64,000 nucleotides of DNA from Turbatrix aceti. Taxonomy: Eukaryota > Nematoda > Chromadorea > Rhabditida > Panagrolaimidae. The DNA lies in assembly GCA_963969345.1 (NCBI GenBank), contig OZ017767.1, positions 1,612,001 to 1,676,000 on the forward strand, read 5' to 3'. The translations under genes were made by a program, and so were the position numbers. This document shows positions 34,510 through 46,873 of this stretch, piece after piece. The notes under the pieces are model-generated. The model searched no databases. It saw only the letters and a program-made list of their open reading frames with translations, and was not told where the DNA came from. Position 1 is the stretch's first letter. Every line of letters starts with the position of its first letter.

Positions 34510-35701
34510 TTACCGGTTTAAATTTGCATGTTTTTTGAACACTTGATGTGCAGTCGGTTTGTAAATCACTGTAACACTATTAACTTTGAAGAAATGTTTT
34601 TTACAAAATAGTTTGTAAAATATAAATTGCCGGAGTTCAACTTGAGTAGAAAGAATGATGATTAGGTTTACGATTCCTAAAGTGTTTTTTTTTTTAATTT
34701 CTATGCACGCACTCGCATAAGGTAAAACAATCACCTTTTGAAACGTAACAAATATAAAACATTTCAAAAAGAAATTTGAATCGCTGATGCACTAGGGTGC
34801 TTGATGTGCTAATTGCATAAAGGACGATTGCGACAATGTCTGGAACGGCATAGAGAACAAATTCGCTAAGCGTGAGCAAAGAAAGCGTGATTGTCATAAC
34901 CTTCGTTCGATGCATGCCGTTTGAAATAAAATAATTTTTTGAAACTTTTTTTGCAATAATTATGTACACAAACGCAGATCCAAGACTTGTCGCAATGCGG
35001 ACTCCGCGTACTAAGTAGAAAGCGGAAGGAGTTATTGCTTGAGACAAATAACAAGTTTCGACTGTCTAAAAATTTTAAATGTGGAATACATATGTGTTAG
35101 TTTAAATTAAAAACACGCTCTTACATCAATGATATCTCGATGTTGAAAGCTTGTAATGGCACAATAAACGAACACTCCCAATGGCAAGCATAATGCGCAA
35201 CAAGTAAACATTACACCATAGGAGGGACCAAAGTTACGGTATTTCATTGGAATAATTACAGCCATGTATCGGTCAATGCAGGTTAAAAAAGATACAATGC
35301 CGACCCCAGAAGCAACGTAGGCAGCAATAAATGCTTGTGGCTGCCGAAAACATGTCCATCTGTCTGTTTTGGAGATATCGGAAATAATTATTTATAAAAT
35401 TATGTATAAAGTAAATATAAAATTTATTAATAAATTAAACTTACTATGACCACTTTTAAAGTATATATCCAGTCTTTTCGCTGTTCGAACAAAATATGCT
35501 ACTGAATATCCCCAATCAAAAAATAAATTAACTGCGACAATCATAAATTCTTTCTGGCATCGAAATTTTTTTGTCAAAACTACAGTGATAATTAAAATAC
35601 TACATAGAACAAATAACATCCCACTTTCTATTAGATATATGCCAATCAGCAAAAACTTGTCATTTTCTGACTTGTGAATTATTGTAGTCGCTGTTTGTCA
35701 T
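34510..35701 (-). pseudogene. IIP-subfamily receptor pseudogene with several lesions
   Basis: Exon equivalents: 1 at 35701-35445, 2 at 35378-35125, fused 3+4 at 35065-34735, 5 at 34676-34510. Three faults are visible against the sister gene at 36057. In exon 1 near 35660-35666 one base is missing, so the frame hits TGA just after residue 13. The acceptor before exon 2 reads CCG instead of CAG (35379-35381). The exon 3-4 junction lacks its intron and about four codons (AKKVSKNYFISNG). The membrane helices themselves remain open, so loss of function is fairly recent, unless an alternative start or acceptor is used. Confidence 0.72.
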
Positions 35702-36056
35702 CGTAGTTTGTAAGTTTTTTAAAATACATACAAATTTATCGGCGTATGACCACTAGATTTTTAAATATGACAAATTAGCGGAACCCATTTCCGCACCTGC
35801 TAGTTAATTTGTGTTGTTTACACTTATTGTTTGATCGGACCAGACGAGATAAATAAATAAATACCATAATATTATTAATAAACACGCAATTTACAAATTT
35901 TAACTTAAATGTTTTTTAAACATTTGTGTAGCATTTAATTCTGCACTTTTTGCATTTATGCCTACAAATAAATGTTGCACGTTTTTTAAACTTCTGATAC
36001 ATCCACTTTTTATTCCTTGAACAACAAAAAATAATAACAACATAACATGTAGTAAA

Positions 36057-37349
36057 TTAAGAGGGATAGAAACTCGTATGGGAAGAAGCTCGTTGGTATA
36101 TTACAGTTACATTTTTAACTTTAACAAAATGGTTTTTACAAAAAATTTTGTTTAATATAAATTGTCGGAGTGCAACTTGAGTAGAAAGAATGATGATTAG
36201 GTTAACAGTCCCTAAAACATTTTTATATAATTTTCAGCATTTGATAAAAAAATTTACCTTTTGAAACATAACAAATGTAAACAATGTCAAAAAGAAGTTT
36301 GAATTGCTGGTCTACTGGAGTGCTGGAAGTGTTTACAATCGATAAAACAATGGTTATTATATCAGGAATGGCATAGAGAACAAATTCGCTTAGCGTGAGC
36401 AAAAAAAGCGTAATTGTCATAACCTTCGTCTGATGCATGCTGTTTGAAATAAAATAATTTTTTGAAAATAAAACCTGAAAGATTAAATACAACTGTTATT
36501 GGTTGTAGGCAATGTTTAGCCATATCACCTTTTTAGCTATAAGTGTATATACAAATACTGATCCAAGGCTTGTCGCTAATCTAACACCACGCAACAAGTA
36601 GAAAGAGGTGGGGGTTACAGCCTGAGACAGGGTGCAGCTTTCAATTGTCTGAAAATGAATTTATAGTTTTAAATCGACTTACAAGCGTTATAAATATTTA
36701 TATTTAAACAATTTTAAAAAATATGTATTTTAAAAAGCGTCATTGCTGTATAAAACAGCTGGTAAAAAAACCATTTACGTCTTTAATCCTCCCATGCTGA
36801 AAGCTTGTCACTGCAGCAAAAAACAGAATTGGCAAAGGTAAGCATAATGTACAGCAAGCAAAAATACAACCATATCGAGAACCAAAACTGCGGTATTTCA
36901 TTGGAATGACTACAGCCATGTATCGGTCAATGCAGGTTAAAAAAGATACAATGCCGACCCCAGAAGCAACGTAGGCAGCAATAAATGCTTGTGGCTGCCG
37001 AAAACATGTCCATCTGTCTGTTTTTGACACATCTAAAATATTATAGTCAATATAAATTGTTACTAACACGAGTAAAATATTTTAAACTAAACATACTGAA
37101 ACCACTATTTAAATAAACATCCAGTCTTTTCATACCAGCAAAAAAATATGCCACTGCATATCCCCAATCAAAAAATAAATTTACTGCAACAACCATAAAT
37201 TCTTTCTGACATCGAAATTTTTTTGTAAAAGCAATCGTAGAAATGAAAAGAGTACATACAACAAATATGAAACTACTTTCGATTAGGTAGACACCGGTCA
37301 ACAAAAAGTTGACATTTTTGGGGATTTGCGTATCGTTGTTTGTCATCAT
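36057..37349 (-). CDS. Srsx-like serpentine chemoreceptor, IIP subfamily
   Basis: Exons 37349-37097, 37032-36779, 36648-36529, 36474-36258 and 36211-36057 give 332 residues. The DRY region is CIDRYMAVVIPMKYR. Exon 3 is three codons shorter than usual, ending YTLIAKK at its donor. Exon 2 is almost identical to that of the neighbouring pseudogene over RQPQAFIAAYVASGVGIVS, so the pair is a recent duplication. Exon 5 differs from other subfamilies (VNLIIILSTQVALRQF). Two tandem ATGs start the frame; either may be used. Confidence 0.83.
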
Positions 37350-38303
37350 TGTTCGAAAGTTTGGTTTAATTCAAAACCTACATTACATATAAATACTACA
37401 ACGACACTCGACACTTCAAATGATTTTTCTAAAAATTTACAGACCACATTTTTTTTAGGGTGGTAAATTTTTGTTGTTTACACAATTAATTTAGGTAAAT
37501 ACTGTAAAATTAATTGCCTATTTTGAACATTTGTTGTGATGATAATTTCTGCATTATTTGTTGTTGAAATAAAACCGACAATTGGTTTACAAAACAGACT
37601 AAAAAAACTGTTTTTTTAAAAAGCACCGATGACTTACGTATTGAAAAGTTATAAATGTGAAAAGCAGGAGCAGAGCGAGCACAAAACGTTGGTGATTGAA
37701 AAACCCTATTTTATGGTGATTGATCTTTTTAGAAAAATTCCGTTGTTATAATTTCCGATTTTTTGATTTTTTTGAAATTGTTTTTTTACTGACAATGAGT
37801 TTATGATAGTTTAGTAAATTTTCGTGTAAATACCGAAAAACAAAAATTTATTCTGAAAATCTACATTCTCACGTATTTATGTATTTTGATGTCGAATCTG
37901 TTAAACAAACGCAATAACATTCTGTTCCTTATGAGAACATGAACCCGAAAACAAAATTTGTGACGCTGTTATTTTTTTTGTTTTTTCTTGTGCCCACGTT
38001 ACACCAAGATTCATTTACTACCTTGATGTAAATTACCATGTCTACGAACGTATAATTTTGTTCCTACATCAGACACGCTGTCAATATTACAAATTTCAGT
38101 AAATTACCTGCATGATTTGTGAACACAGAAAGTGCTTTTATTCTGTATGTGTTTTCCGAGCCAATTTGCTGTCTCATAAAACAGCACAGGAAGTTAAAAA
38201 AGATATATCAACCCACCATGTCTGTATTTTCATCAAACAGTTCATAACAGACCAGTATTTATCGTACATAACTTCGATTTTGCTTATTCGGTAGGCTCCG
38301 AGG
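37350..38303. other. Spacer between divergent receptor genes
   Basis: About 950 AT-rich bases separate the minus-strand gene ending upstream from the plus-strand gene at 38304, so both promoters should lie here. No exon, repeat end or RNA gene was recognised. Confidence 0.5.
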
Positions 38304-39622
38304 ATGCAGCATGTTTGGCATTCGACAATTCCCAAAAGAGACAACTTTGTTATTGTGGCATTGTTTTTGGTCGGAGGCAGCGTGCTTGCGGTACTAAATT
38401 TTTCACTAATTAGCGTATTGTTATTGAAAAAACAATTTCGTTGTCAAAAAGAAATGATTATACTCGGTGCGAATTTGATATTTGATTGGATCTATTACAC
38501 TGCGTATTTTTTGTCGGGTATGCAACGTCTTTCAGTTTATATGAGCGACAGTGAATGTAAGTTTGCAAGTTTTTAAAACCACACAAATTAAGAAAAACCC
38601 TAATAAAAACGGGGTAATTTTTAACAAAAAATTATGTATTTTTTCTGTTTTTTATTCTTTACGGTTGTTAATTTAGATCTGCTGTTAACAGACCGCTGGA
38701 CATGCTTTCTAACGCCAGCCGGGTTCTTGTTTACCTACGTTTCACCCGCCGTTGCCATTGTATCACTATTTACTTGTATAGACCGTTTCATAGCGGTAAA
38801 ATGGCCGATGAAGTACCGAAACTACACCTGGCGGTATGGTGTCTGGTTTTACGCTTGGACATTGTCCTTGCCAATGATTGTTCAGATTTATGCAACTTTT
38901 ACAAGCTATCAAAGCAGGCACATTTTTGATGTAAGAATTGTAAAAATCAAAAAAAAAATCAGCCGATATAAAATGATTTTTCTAGGTTACGGAAGAGTGC
39001 TCAAGAACATCTGCAGTCACTCCGGATGTTACCTATCTTACAAAAATCATCCGACTGTTGGCCAGTTTGGGATCTGTTGTAATTTACATGCTTATTGCCA
39101 AGAGCATGTATAAGGTATTTTTTTGTTTAAAAAATCAATATAAATTGAATTTTTAGATGCTATGCCCAAAAGTAGACATCAGTCGAAGCAGTGTAAAAAT
39201 GCGTCGTATTACTGTCACCCTGCTTTTGCTAACCCTAAGCGAATTTGTGCTTTTTGCCATTCCCGATGGCATCACAATCGTGCTTTCCGCCATCTACATT
39301 ACCGATGTTGCAGAATCCAGCTATCAATTTACATATCTGTTTGAGGTCTTTTACCTACTTTACTTAATAAAAGGTAATTTTTTGGTTCAACAAATACCGT
39401 AACCCTCAATAATTTTTTTTAATTTCAGGAATTATAAACATCGTCGTAGTATTCGTCGGACAATCCGAGTTACGAAAATACTTGATTGCTTTTATTACCT
39501 GCCAAAAAATTACTTACACTGTCAGTGCAGTCAGCAACTTCAAGCCTCAAATGTCATCTGTTGGCACCGGTCAGAAAATGTTTACACGTGTCAAGCCAAC
39601 ATTGCAGGTTGCAGCGGCTTGA
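38304..39622 (+). CDS. Srsx-like serpentine chemoreceptor, KWP subfamily
   Basis: Exons 38304-38556, 38677-38930, 38986-39114, 39157-39373 and 39429-39622 give 348 residues. The DRY region is CIDRFIAVKWPMKYR. Helix 4 contains two Trp (VWFYAWTLSLP). Exon 3 starts VTEECSRTSAV. Exon 5 encodes INIVVVFVGQSELRKY and a long basic tail (VSNFKPQMSSVGTGQKM). The N-terminus lacks the YSNVPNT motif. First of four KWP-type genes in a row on the plus strand. Confidence 0.84.
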
Positions 39623-40022
39623 ATAATCGATAATTTTTGTAGCTGTTTATTTTTTTGCATTTCTGAAAGTAACAATTTGTACTTGAAGTAAAACACACTT
39701 GCCGGCTGTGTAAGTACAGGTTGAAAGTCGCCAACTAGTCAACAAAGGAATTCCCCCCTTATGCACATACATAGATAAACGAGAGTTCATCGAACATGAA
39801 ACATGAAAAAATCTAAATAACAAGTTCCACGGAATTTTTTATTCAATTGCCTAATCACCCGCGTGATTGGCATCTAGGAAAATAAAAAAGTGTATAAAAA
39901 ATATAACATCATTAAAGACACAGTCACCAAGGTATGTGTATAGTAGTATACTTCCCACCAACCAACAGTTTCAATGCAAGTCTAGCATTAGAACTATGTT
40001 TGTTGCGTGATTAGGTTTTGGG
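39623..40022. other. Spacer before a MITE
   Basis: About 400 AT-rich bases. I see no exon or RNA gene; the 108-bp MITE at 40023 marks its right edge. Confidence 0.5.
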
Positions 40023-40130
40023 CAGGGTTTTCTAATTTGACTTTTTGTACCGCTCGCTCCGCTCCCGCTCAGGAGCGGAGCGGGAGCGGAGCGAAAAGCG
40101 GAGCGATTTCAGGAGCGGTCGAAAACCCTG
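40023..40130. mobile_element. hAT-type MITE, CAGGGTTTTC family, 108 bp
   Basis: Perfect 10-bp inverted ends CAGGGTTTTC and GAAAACCCTG. Flanks GTTTTGGG (40015-40022) and TTTTTGGG (40131-40138) agree at 7 of 8 positions. The interior is a strong foldback of GCTCCGCTC and GAGCGGAGC units. Its right arm matches the left arm of the nested element at 14727 in inverse orientation. Too small to code; it would depend on a hAT transposase elsewhere. Confidence 0.8.
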
Positions 40131-40368
40131 TTTTTGGGGTATAATAAACATTGGAAATCGTAGATTGTGGAAACTGTAGATCATTATAATTTTTTAAAGT
40201 CTGCGAGGAAATTTATCAGTGGTTAATTACGATGGAAATAACATATACAAACCTGCACCCAGGGAATAAAATATTACGTAAAAAAACGTCATTAGAGCTT
40301 TCGCCCTACAATCTAACAGATTCAATGCTATTCTATTCAAAAGTTAACATCCATTGCCCGTTAATGCA

Positions 40369-41524
40369 ATGGCGGAATATAGCAACATCTCTACGATAAT
40401 AAATGAAAAAAGCCTTGTACTGCCGTTAGTTTATTTAACAGAAGGTGGCATTTTGGCCCTTGTAAATATTATGTTAATCTTGATTATACTGCTCAACAAA
40501 GAATTTCTAGCTCAAAAAGAAATGTTCATTCTCGGCGTTAATTTGTTTCTTGATTGGCTTTACGGCATTGCGCATTTCATTTCTGGCGCCATAAGCTTTT
40601 CTGATTACTTCAGTGAACTTCATAGTATGTTTTAATACCGTTTATGAAATAATATGTAAAACTTTAGGTCTACAACTCACCGATCGGTGGACGTGTTTTC
40701 TAAAGCCTTCAAATTTTATCATTGCTTACGCGTCTCCAGGAGTGACCATAGTGTCACTTCTTACCTGTTTTGATCGTTACATTGCCGTCAACTGGCCGTT
40801 AGTTTACCGAGACTCGAAGCATTGCGGTGCATTGTTTTGCGGATTTGCACTTCTATTGCCCATAGCGTTTCACATGTGCGCCGCAATTACAACCTATCAA
40901 AGCAGACACATTTTAGATGTATGATGACTTCATTTCCTGGTTCATATTTTTTATACTGATGAAAATTTTCAGGTAACAGACGACTGCCTCCGAATATCAT
41001 CCGTGAATCCATCAATTTCATTTGCCTACCGAATTTTCAGAATTGCTGTTAGTTGGGGTTCTGTTATGATCTACATTATTATTGCCAAAAGTGTTTATAA
41101 GGTATCGTATGTATTTAAACTATGATTTATGTTCTAACATAAGCTTGCAGGTCTTCTCACAAAAAAGCTTGTTCAATTCAAGAAATGCCATCAAAACACA
41201 ACGTGTTGCTATAACACTATTTATTCTCCCCTTCAGCGACTTCGTTTTCTATATTGTACCAAACGTCTTTTCAGTCACATATTTTCTTATCTACCCTTAC
41301 AGTATTCAACATAGATTTTTGTTAAGAGTTGTGTATGTACTCTATCTGACCAAGGGTATGTAATTTTTTCAAAGCATGTTTTTGTAAATTTAAAAAAATG
41401 ACGTACATTTTTAGGCGCAGTGAATACCATCATTGTATTTCTTGTTCAAACGGAATTACGACAACAGTTTTTAAAAGTAATGAGATGCATATTTTGTAAA
41501 AACGCTAATGTTGGCCCTTTGTGA
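40369..41524 (+). CDS. Srsx-like serpentine chemoreceptor, KWP subfamily
   Basis: Exons 40369-40624, 40668-40918, 40973-41101, 41151-41355 and 41415-41524 give 316 residues. The DRY region is CFDRYIAVNWPLVYRDSKH. Exon 2 is one codon shorter than in other subfamilies, as in the next two genes. Helix 6 is unusual: LFILPFSDFVFYIVPNVFSVTYF, with Pro and Phe in place of LLTLSE and Asn after the conserved proline. The tail is very short (NANVGPL). Confidence 0.82.
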
Positions 41525-41990
41525 ACGGGGAATACATTGCTTTGTTTGAATAACTTTGCACGCGATAAACCGAAACCATTGAAAAAACAATTGAACAAAG
41601 GGACGGCAAAAAAGGATATTGCCCCGCCCCGACCGTAACAAACCGATGCATTGACGCATGTGTATCGTTGGTGAAAAACCACAACCCGGACAACACATAA
41701 ACATAAATGGAAATAAATATATGATACAATTCCATGTAAATGCCAATTATTAAACATTGATCATGGTTTATCACAAAACCATTACTTTTTTTTACCGTTT
41801 CTAGGTTACGTTAATTAGATTGCTAAATCAACATGTCATTATAAAAATTGGCACGTAAAGGAAGTGACAGTATTACAAAAAATAACATCATTAGACACAT
41901 GGGCTCTAACTTGTGTCATACCTGACATTTTTCTCACAACGATGCAGTTTGAATGCCATTATACGCAACAGTTTATTTCAATGACTTTCA
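41525..41990. other. Spacer between tandem receptors
   Basis: About 465 bases. Overlapping minus-strand frames exist at 41446-41774 but contain no conserved motif or splice context and I reject them. No repeat ends seen. Confidence 0.5.
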
Positions 41991-43142
41991 ATGTCATTCG
42001 AAGCAATGGGGAACAACTACGACAATGTTACTGCCGTTTCCAGTGAAATAAACTTTGTTCTGGCATCAACATTTTTGGTCGAAGGATGGATTTTGGCAGT
42101 CGTAAATATTATATTAATTTTGATAATACTGCTCAAGAAAGAATTTCGAAGTCATAAAGAAATGCTCATTCTTTGTGTTAATTTGATAATTGATTGGGTT
42201 TATGGTATTGCGAATTTTTTGTCCGGGATCGAAAGCTTTTCAACTTATTTCCGGGGGCAACACTGTAAGTTTTATTTTTAAATATACTATAACAATGATA
42301 ATTTTTTAGATTTACAAATGACGGATCGCTGGACATGTTTCTTATGGCCATCGAACTTTCTTTTTGCCTATGCAACACCAGGAGTTACTGTAGTATCACT
42401 TTTTACCTGTATCGATCGTTTTGTTGCCGTCAAATGGCCACTTATCTATCGCGATTCCAAGAATTACAATACTTTGTTTTGTGGTTCTACACTTCTGCTG
42501 CCACTTGCAATGCACATGTTCGCAGCCGTTACAAGTTATTTAACTAGAAACATTTCAGACGTAATTAGTTGAAATTTTACACACATTTTTTTCTTAAATT
42601 GGGTTTTTATTATAGGTTCCAAATGACTGTCTTCGAATTAGAGCCGTGAATCCAGCCGTATCATTTGTGTATCGAATTTGCAGAATTGCAACAAGCTGGG
42701 GTTCGGTTATGATCTATGTTCTCATTGCCAAAAGTGTGTATAAAGTATGATTAAAACTCATTTAGCAGTTTAACTTTCTTTAAATTCAATTTTAGATTTT
42801 TTCAGCACAAAATTATTCTACTTCTTCAACCCACCGTATCACCGTAACACTTGTTCTTCTGACATTCAGCAACTTTCTTTTATACGCACTTCCGAATGTC
42901 TTCATAATCACTTTTTTTCTAATCAATCCTTACAGCAATCACTATGAACTTATGCTCAAAATAGTTTACGTACTCTATTTAACGAAAGGTTATTTTACTA
43001 AAAACCACGTGATTTGTTTAGAAAATGACATCTGTATTTTTTAGGAGTTGTAAATACGGTTATCGTATTTTTTGTACAGACTGAACTGCGGCGACACTTT
43101 TGGGGTGCGATCTGTAAACAGTCTAAAGTTGGCCCAATTTGA
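41991..43142 (+). CDS. Srsx-like serpentine chemoreceptor, KWP subfamily
   Basis: Exons 41991-42264, 42310-42560, 42616-42744, 42796-42988 and 43045-43142 give 314 residues. The DRY region is CIDRFVAVKWPLIYRDSKN. Exon 4 is four codons shorter than in the 43565 gene near its start (SAQNYSTSSTHRITVT). Helix 6 ends LLYALPNVFIITFF. Exon 5 reads VNTVIVFFVQTELRRHFWG and the tail stops at KVGPI. The start could also be Met6 at 42006, which aligns better with paralogues. Confidence 0.83.
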
Positions 43143-43564
43143 ATCTTGTTTACTGTGTGTGTCAACGTTTTTTTTATTATAGATAAACAATTATAAATTA
43201 ATTCTTGATACTCATTGAAAACTTTTTCATTAGACGTTTATGAAATTTCAAAGTTCAAAAAATAAATAACGAAAAAAAAAAAGTTGATACTAATGGTTTT
43301 GCATTTTTTGTTCCTGTCTATTTTTCTATTAAATGTTGTCAGACTAAGGATTGAATGCATTTATTAACATCAAATATGGTACATATTGGTACCTTTACAA
43401 AGTGTTGAAAAGGTATAAAAAAGTACATTACATATTTATCCATAACCTCATTAGAGACGGACCAAATCCAAGCTTGTGTTTTACCGACATATTTTTTCAA
43501 AGCATTGGTGTTTTCAGTTTTACCAGTGTTGTACTGCAGTCAACTTTTAGTGCCTCTAAAAGCA
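43143..43564. other. Spacer between tandem receptors
   Basis: About 420 AT-rich bases with no exon or mobile-element end recognised. An upstream in-frame extension of the next gene (from 43505) has no paralogue. Confidence 0.5.
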
Positions 43565-44841
43565 ATGGAAGCAATGGCAAAAATTGGTAATCTTTCTGAG
43601 ATTTCGGGTAAAATAAACATTATTCTAGCGTCGACGTTTTTATTTGAAGGTGGTATTCTGGCTTTTGTAAATATCATTTTAATACTGATTATATTGACTA
43701 AAAAGGAATTTCGAAGTCAAAAAGAAATGTTAATTCTGTGCGTAAATCTGTTGTTTGATTGGATTTATGGTATTGCTTATTTCTTGTCGGGTATCAAGAG
43801 TTTTTCGACAAATTTTAGTGGAATTCAATGTAAGTTATTTACTTAGTTTTTGTTTAGTTCTATTTTTATGAAAAATACAGGTCAATAACTAACATCAGAA
43901 AACTTTTTTGACGTCACATTTATTATAATTGAATTTTTTTAGTGCACTTTGCTGACCTGGTAAACATATTTAATTTATGTTTTTAGTCTTCAAGCTCACA
44001 AATCGATGGACATGCTTCCTATCCCCGTCAAATTTTCTTTTCGCTTACGTAACCCCCGGAGTGGCTATAGTTTCACTGTTTACCTGTATCGATCGCTACA
44101 TTGCCGTCAAATGGCCGCTAATTTACCGAGACTCCAAACATTACGGTACATTGTTTTGCGGGTCTTCCCTTTTGCTGCCACTTGCATTTCACGTGGGAGC
44201 TGCTGTGACGAGCTATCAGAGTAGAAATATTTTGGATGTAAGTTTTTTATGTTGATGCCAAACTTTTACATTGAGCTTCAGGTACCAGATGACTGCCTTC
44301 GAATCTCATCTGTAATTCCGGCGTTTTCATTTGCATATCGAATTGTCAGAGTGGTATCAAGTTTGGGTTCTGTAATTATTTATATTTTTATTGCCAAAAG
44401 TGTGTATAAGGTATTGTCTAATTTTTATGTTTTTACTTCTGTGAACACACTTACTACAGGTTCTTTCACCAAAAACATACTCTACTTCTACAAACACCAC
44501 CAAAGCACAACGTTTCACAATAACACTACTTCTTCTAACGTTCAGCAACTTTGTGTTATACGCAATTCCGAGCATGTTCACAATTATTTATTTTCTCATT
44601 TATCCTGAGACTATTCCTATTGAATTTGTGTTACGGATAATTTACCTGCTCTATTTGACAAAAGGTACATAATTTTTTTTGTGACCTAACCTGGGATTAC
44701 TTAAAATTTAAAAAATATCATATTTTAGGGGTAGTAAATGTTGTAATCGTATTTTTTGTGCAAAAGGAATTACGGCGACATTTTTGGGGTGCAGTCAGAT
44801 GTACCAAGCTATGGAAGAACTCAAATGGTAGCAGCAGTTGA
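43565..44841 (+). CDS. Srsx-like serpentine chemoreceptor, KWP subfamily
   Basis: Exons 43565-43829, 43987-44237, 44282-44410, 44460-44664 and 44729-44841 give 320 residues. The DRY region is CIDRYIAVKWPLIYRDSKHYG. The residue before RW in exon 2 is Asn (LTNRWTCF) rather than Asp. Exon 5 (VNVVIVFFVQKELRRHFWG) matches the previous gene almost exactly, but the tail is longer and ends in three serines. Intron 1 (157 bp) is the longest in the gene. Last of the KWP run. Confidence 0.84.
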
Positions 44842-45192
44842 CTGCACGATAACTTTTTTTGTCATTCACTCAGATGTAAATAAGTTTTCTAAAAAAATTT
44901 ATATAAGTAAAGATGAAACCGTCGTGAACTTGTGTTTGAAATAAATAGTAATTCTTTTTTTTTTACTTACTTGTATTTTTTTGGAATTTTTGCAGCAAAG
45001 GACCCAGCATCAAAAACCAATAAAGATTCGAAAACCAATTAACGACGTCAACTGATAAAAATTTGAATGATTCTAGAGCTAACCTTTCGCAAAAGTCATT
45101 TGTTTAATAATGCAAATTCTGCCCGGAATTTTTTCTCGACAACTTGACTTTTTTCCAATCATTTTGTCTTCTTTGTTTGCTGAACAGCGGAC
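44842..45192. other. Spacer between receptor and protease-like gene
   Basis: About 350 AT-rich bases. The last 60, just before the ATG at 45193, are pyrimidine-rich (TTTGTTTGCTGAACAG), possibly a leader acceptor. No gene seen. Confidence 0.45.
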
Positions 45193-46314
45193 ATGCCAGC
45201 GAACAGCAACAAGTCGTTCGAACGTGACGGCAATTCACCGCCTTCGAAGAAACATTCTCCATATTCTGTAGCAGGTATTGTTCAAAACGTTCTCCTTATC
45301 ACGACTCTTGGCCTTCTGGTTGGCGCTCTTATCATGATTTTTTACCTATTTGAGGAAATGAACCATGACGAACTTCTTACGGTCAGTCCATTCAGGTTCC
45401 ACCGCGACGAGGGACACACCTTTGTTGTCCTCATTTATTCGCATTGCGTACTCACTGGTTGGGTAAGTTTTCTTACAAAGATGTTTTTTTTTCAATTTTA
45501 TCCATTTCCTAAAATTACAGAAACAATGCTCTGGGAGTGTGATTTCAAAGCATCATGTACTGACTGCGGCTCACTGCATCATCTGCAACATGACCGAAGA
45601 AAATGCTACCTTGTGAGTTTTTTAAATCTACTGTAAAAAACTGCTAAATTTTGTTTCAGACGTGTCGTCGATGACATCAAGATTATGACCCGAGGTTATC
45701 GTGGACTGTACGATAAATTCAAAACGCAATACTACCTCAATACCTACCAATATTTTCCAAATATAAAAGACGGCGTTGCTATCATCGAACTCGACTCCGG
45801 TAGCTTTGAATTTGATGTCAGACCGGTCACTTTGGTATACGATGATCAGTCAATCAAATTTTTAAATCTTGAGAATAGTTTCACGGCTCTGGGCTACGGT
45901 GTTCCACAAATTCCCGACGACAATAACAAACTCAATCTAACAGAAGAGAAGTTACTTCGCAATCATCTTATACATGGTTTTAGTTTGAATGCTTCTACGA
46001 TAACGAACGGAGAAGCACACAAAATGGAATGGTATGGCGACGGTGGCGGTCCTGTCATAGTAAAACCCGTAAGTCAATTTGTTATATACACAGGACTTAA
46101 CTACTATTATCAAACTGGATTGATCATTGGTCAATCACTGAACGAAACTAAGGTTGAGTTCAATAATACTGGCAACATACAAAACTTGATAAGTGAGTTT
46201 AAATGTCTTTTTTTGATTACGGTAAATCGGCTTTTTGTAGATGGCTTTGTGGCGATTTCTTCCTACTGCGACTTCATTCAAAGCTACACTAATTCTGAGA
46301 CCAAGTGCCAATAG
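45193..46314 (+). CDS. Membrane-anchored trypsin-like (S1) protein, catalytic Ser replaced by Gly
   Basis: Exons 45193-45462, 45521-45612, 45660-46192 and 46241-46314 give 322 residues. Residues 1-26 are a polar cytoplasmic tail, 27-51 a membrane helix, and the rest an S1-fold ectodomain. The catalytic His is kept in VLTAAHC (His108) and an Asp is in place (Asp158, DGVAIIEL). The GDSGGP motif reads GDGGGP, with Gly249 coded by GGT at 46042-46044, so the nucleophile is gone. Several N-glycosylation sequons follow. The C-terminus is short and ends in a Cys. Likely a pseudoprotease acting by binding; partner unknown. It interrupts the receptor array and resembles the M1-like protein at 415 in layout: cytosolic tail, one helix, dead hydrolase ectodomain. 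Confidence 0.8.
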
Positions 46315-46873
46315 ATTTTATGAATTAAGTTGTTTGTAGATATATAATAAATACAAGAGATCATGGTATCCTGCATTCGATAAAAATATAACGCACAGGG
46401 AATCTTTTTTGTCTTGATCATTTAGTATAAAAAATAAATGAGTTATGTGTTTACGGTAGTTTTCCCGAACATTTACAGGTACTCATGTACTGACTAATGA
46501 GCAAATGATTCACAAAAGGAAGCTACATGACTTGAAATTGATATCGACAACACATGCACGCGCTCTAATGAATCAAAACACGGTTCATTAAGGCAACATT
46601 GCCGGTTATCATCAAAATCCGGCAAATAAACAAAGTCAGGTGCAAATTTTATAAATAAAATGGTTAATTTTTTAGGTAAACAAAATTTCTGGTCTGCAGA
46701 CATCCAAGACAGTAAATGGATAAAACTACCAACTACATATGCATGTATGTTTTACTTATCTGCTTGAGTGCCTACGCAGCCTATATCCCCTTAATCATCG
46801 CGTATTTCATTTACTGCATTTGAAGTAATCCAAACAATAACGTTGCTTTCTTTATTTAGCTCGCTGGCCCATA
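46315..46873. other. Spacer before a divergent receptor
   Basis: About 560 bases with no coding exon or repeat end that I can support. Confidence 0.5.

Noticed and set aside
41446..41774. Minus-strand gene between receptors
   Set aside because: Three overlapping frames on the same strand with no splice sites, start context or homology; they are chance frames.
46076..46100. Intron in the trypsin-like gene
   Set aside because: GTAAGT at 46071 and CACAG near 46095 bound only 25 bases, too short to splice, and removing them would break the frame.
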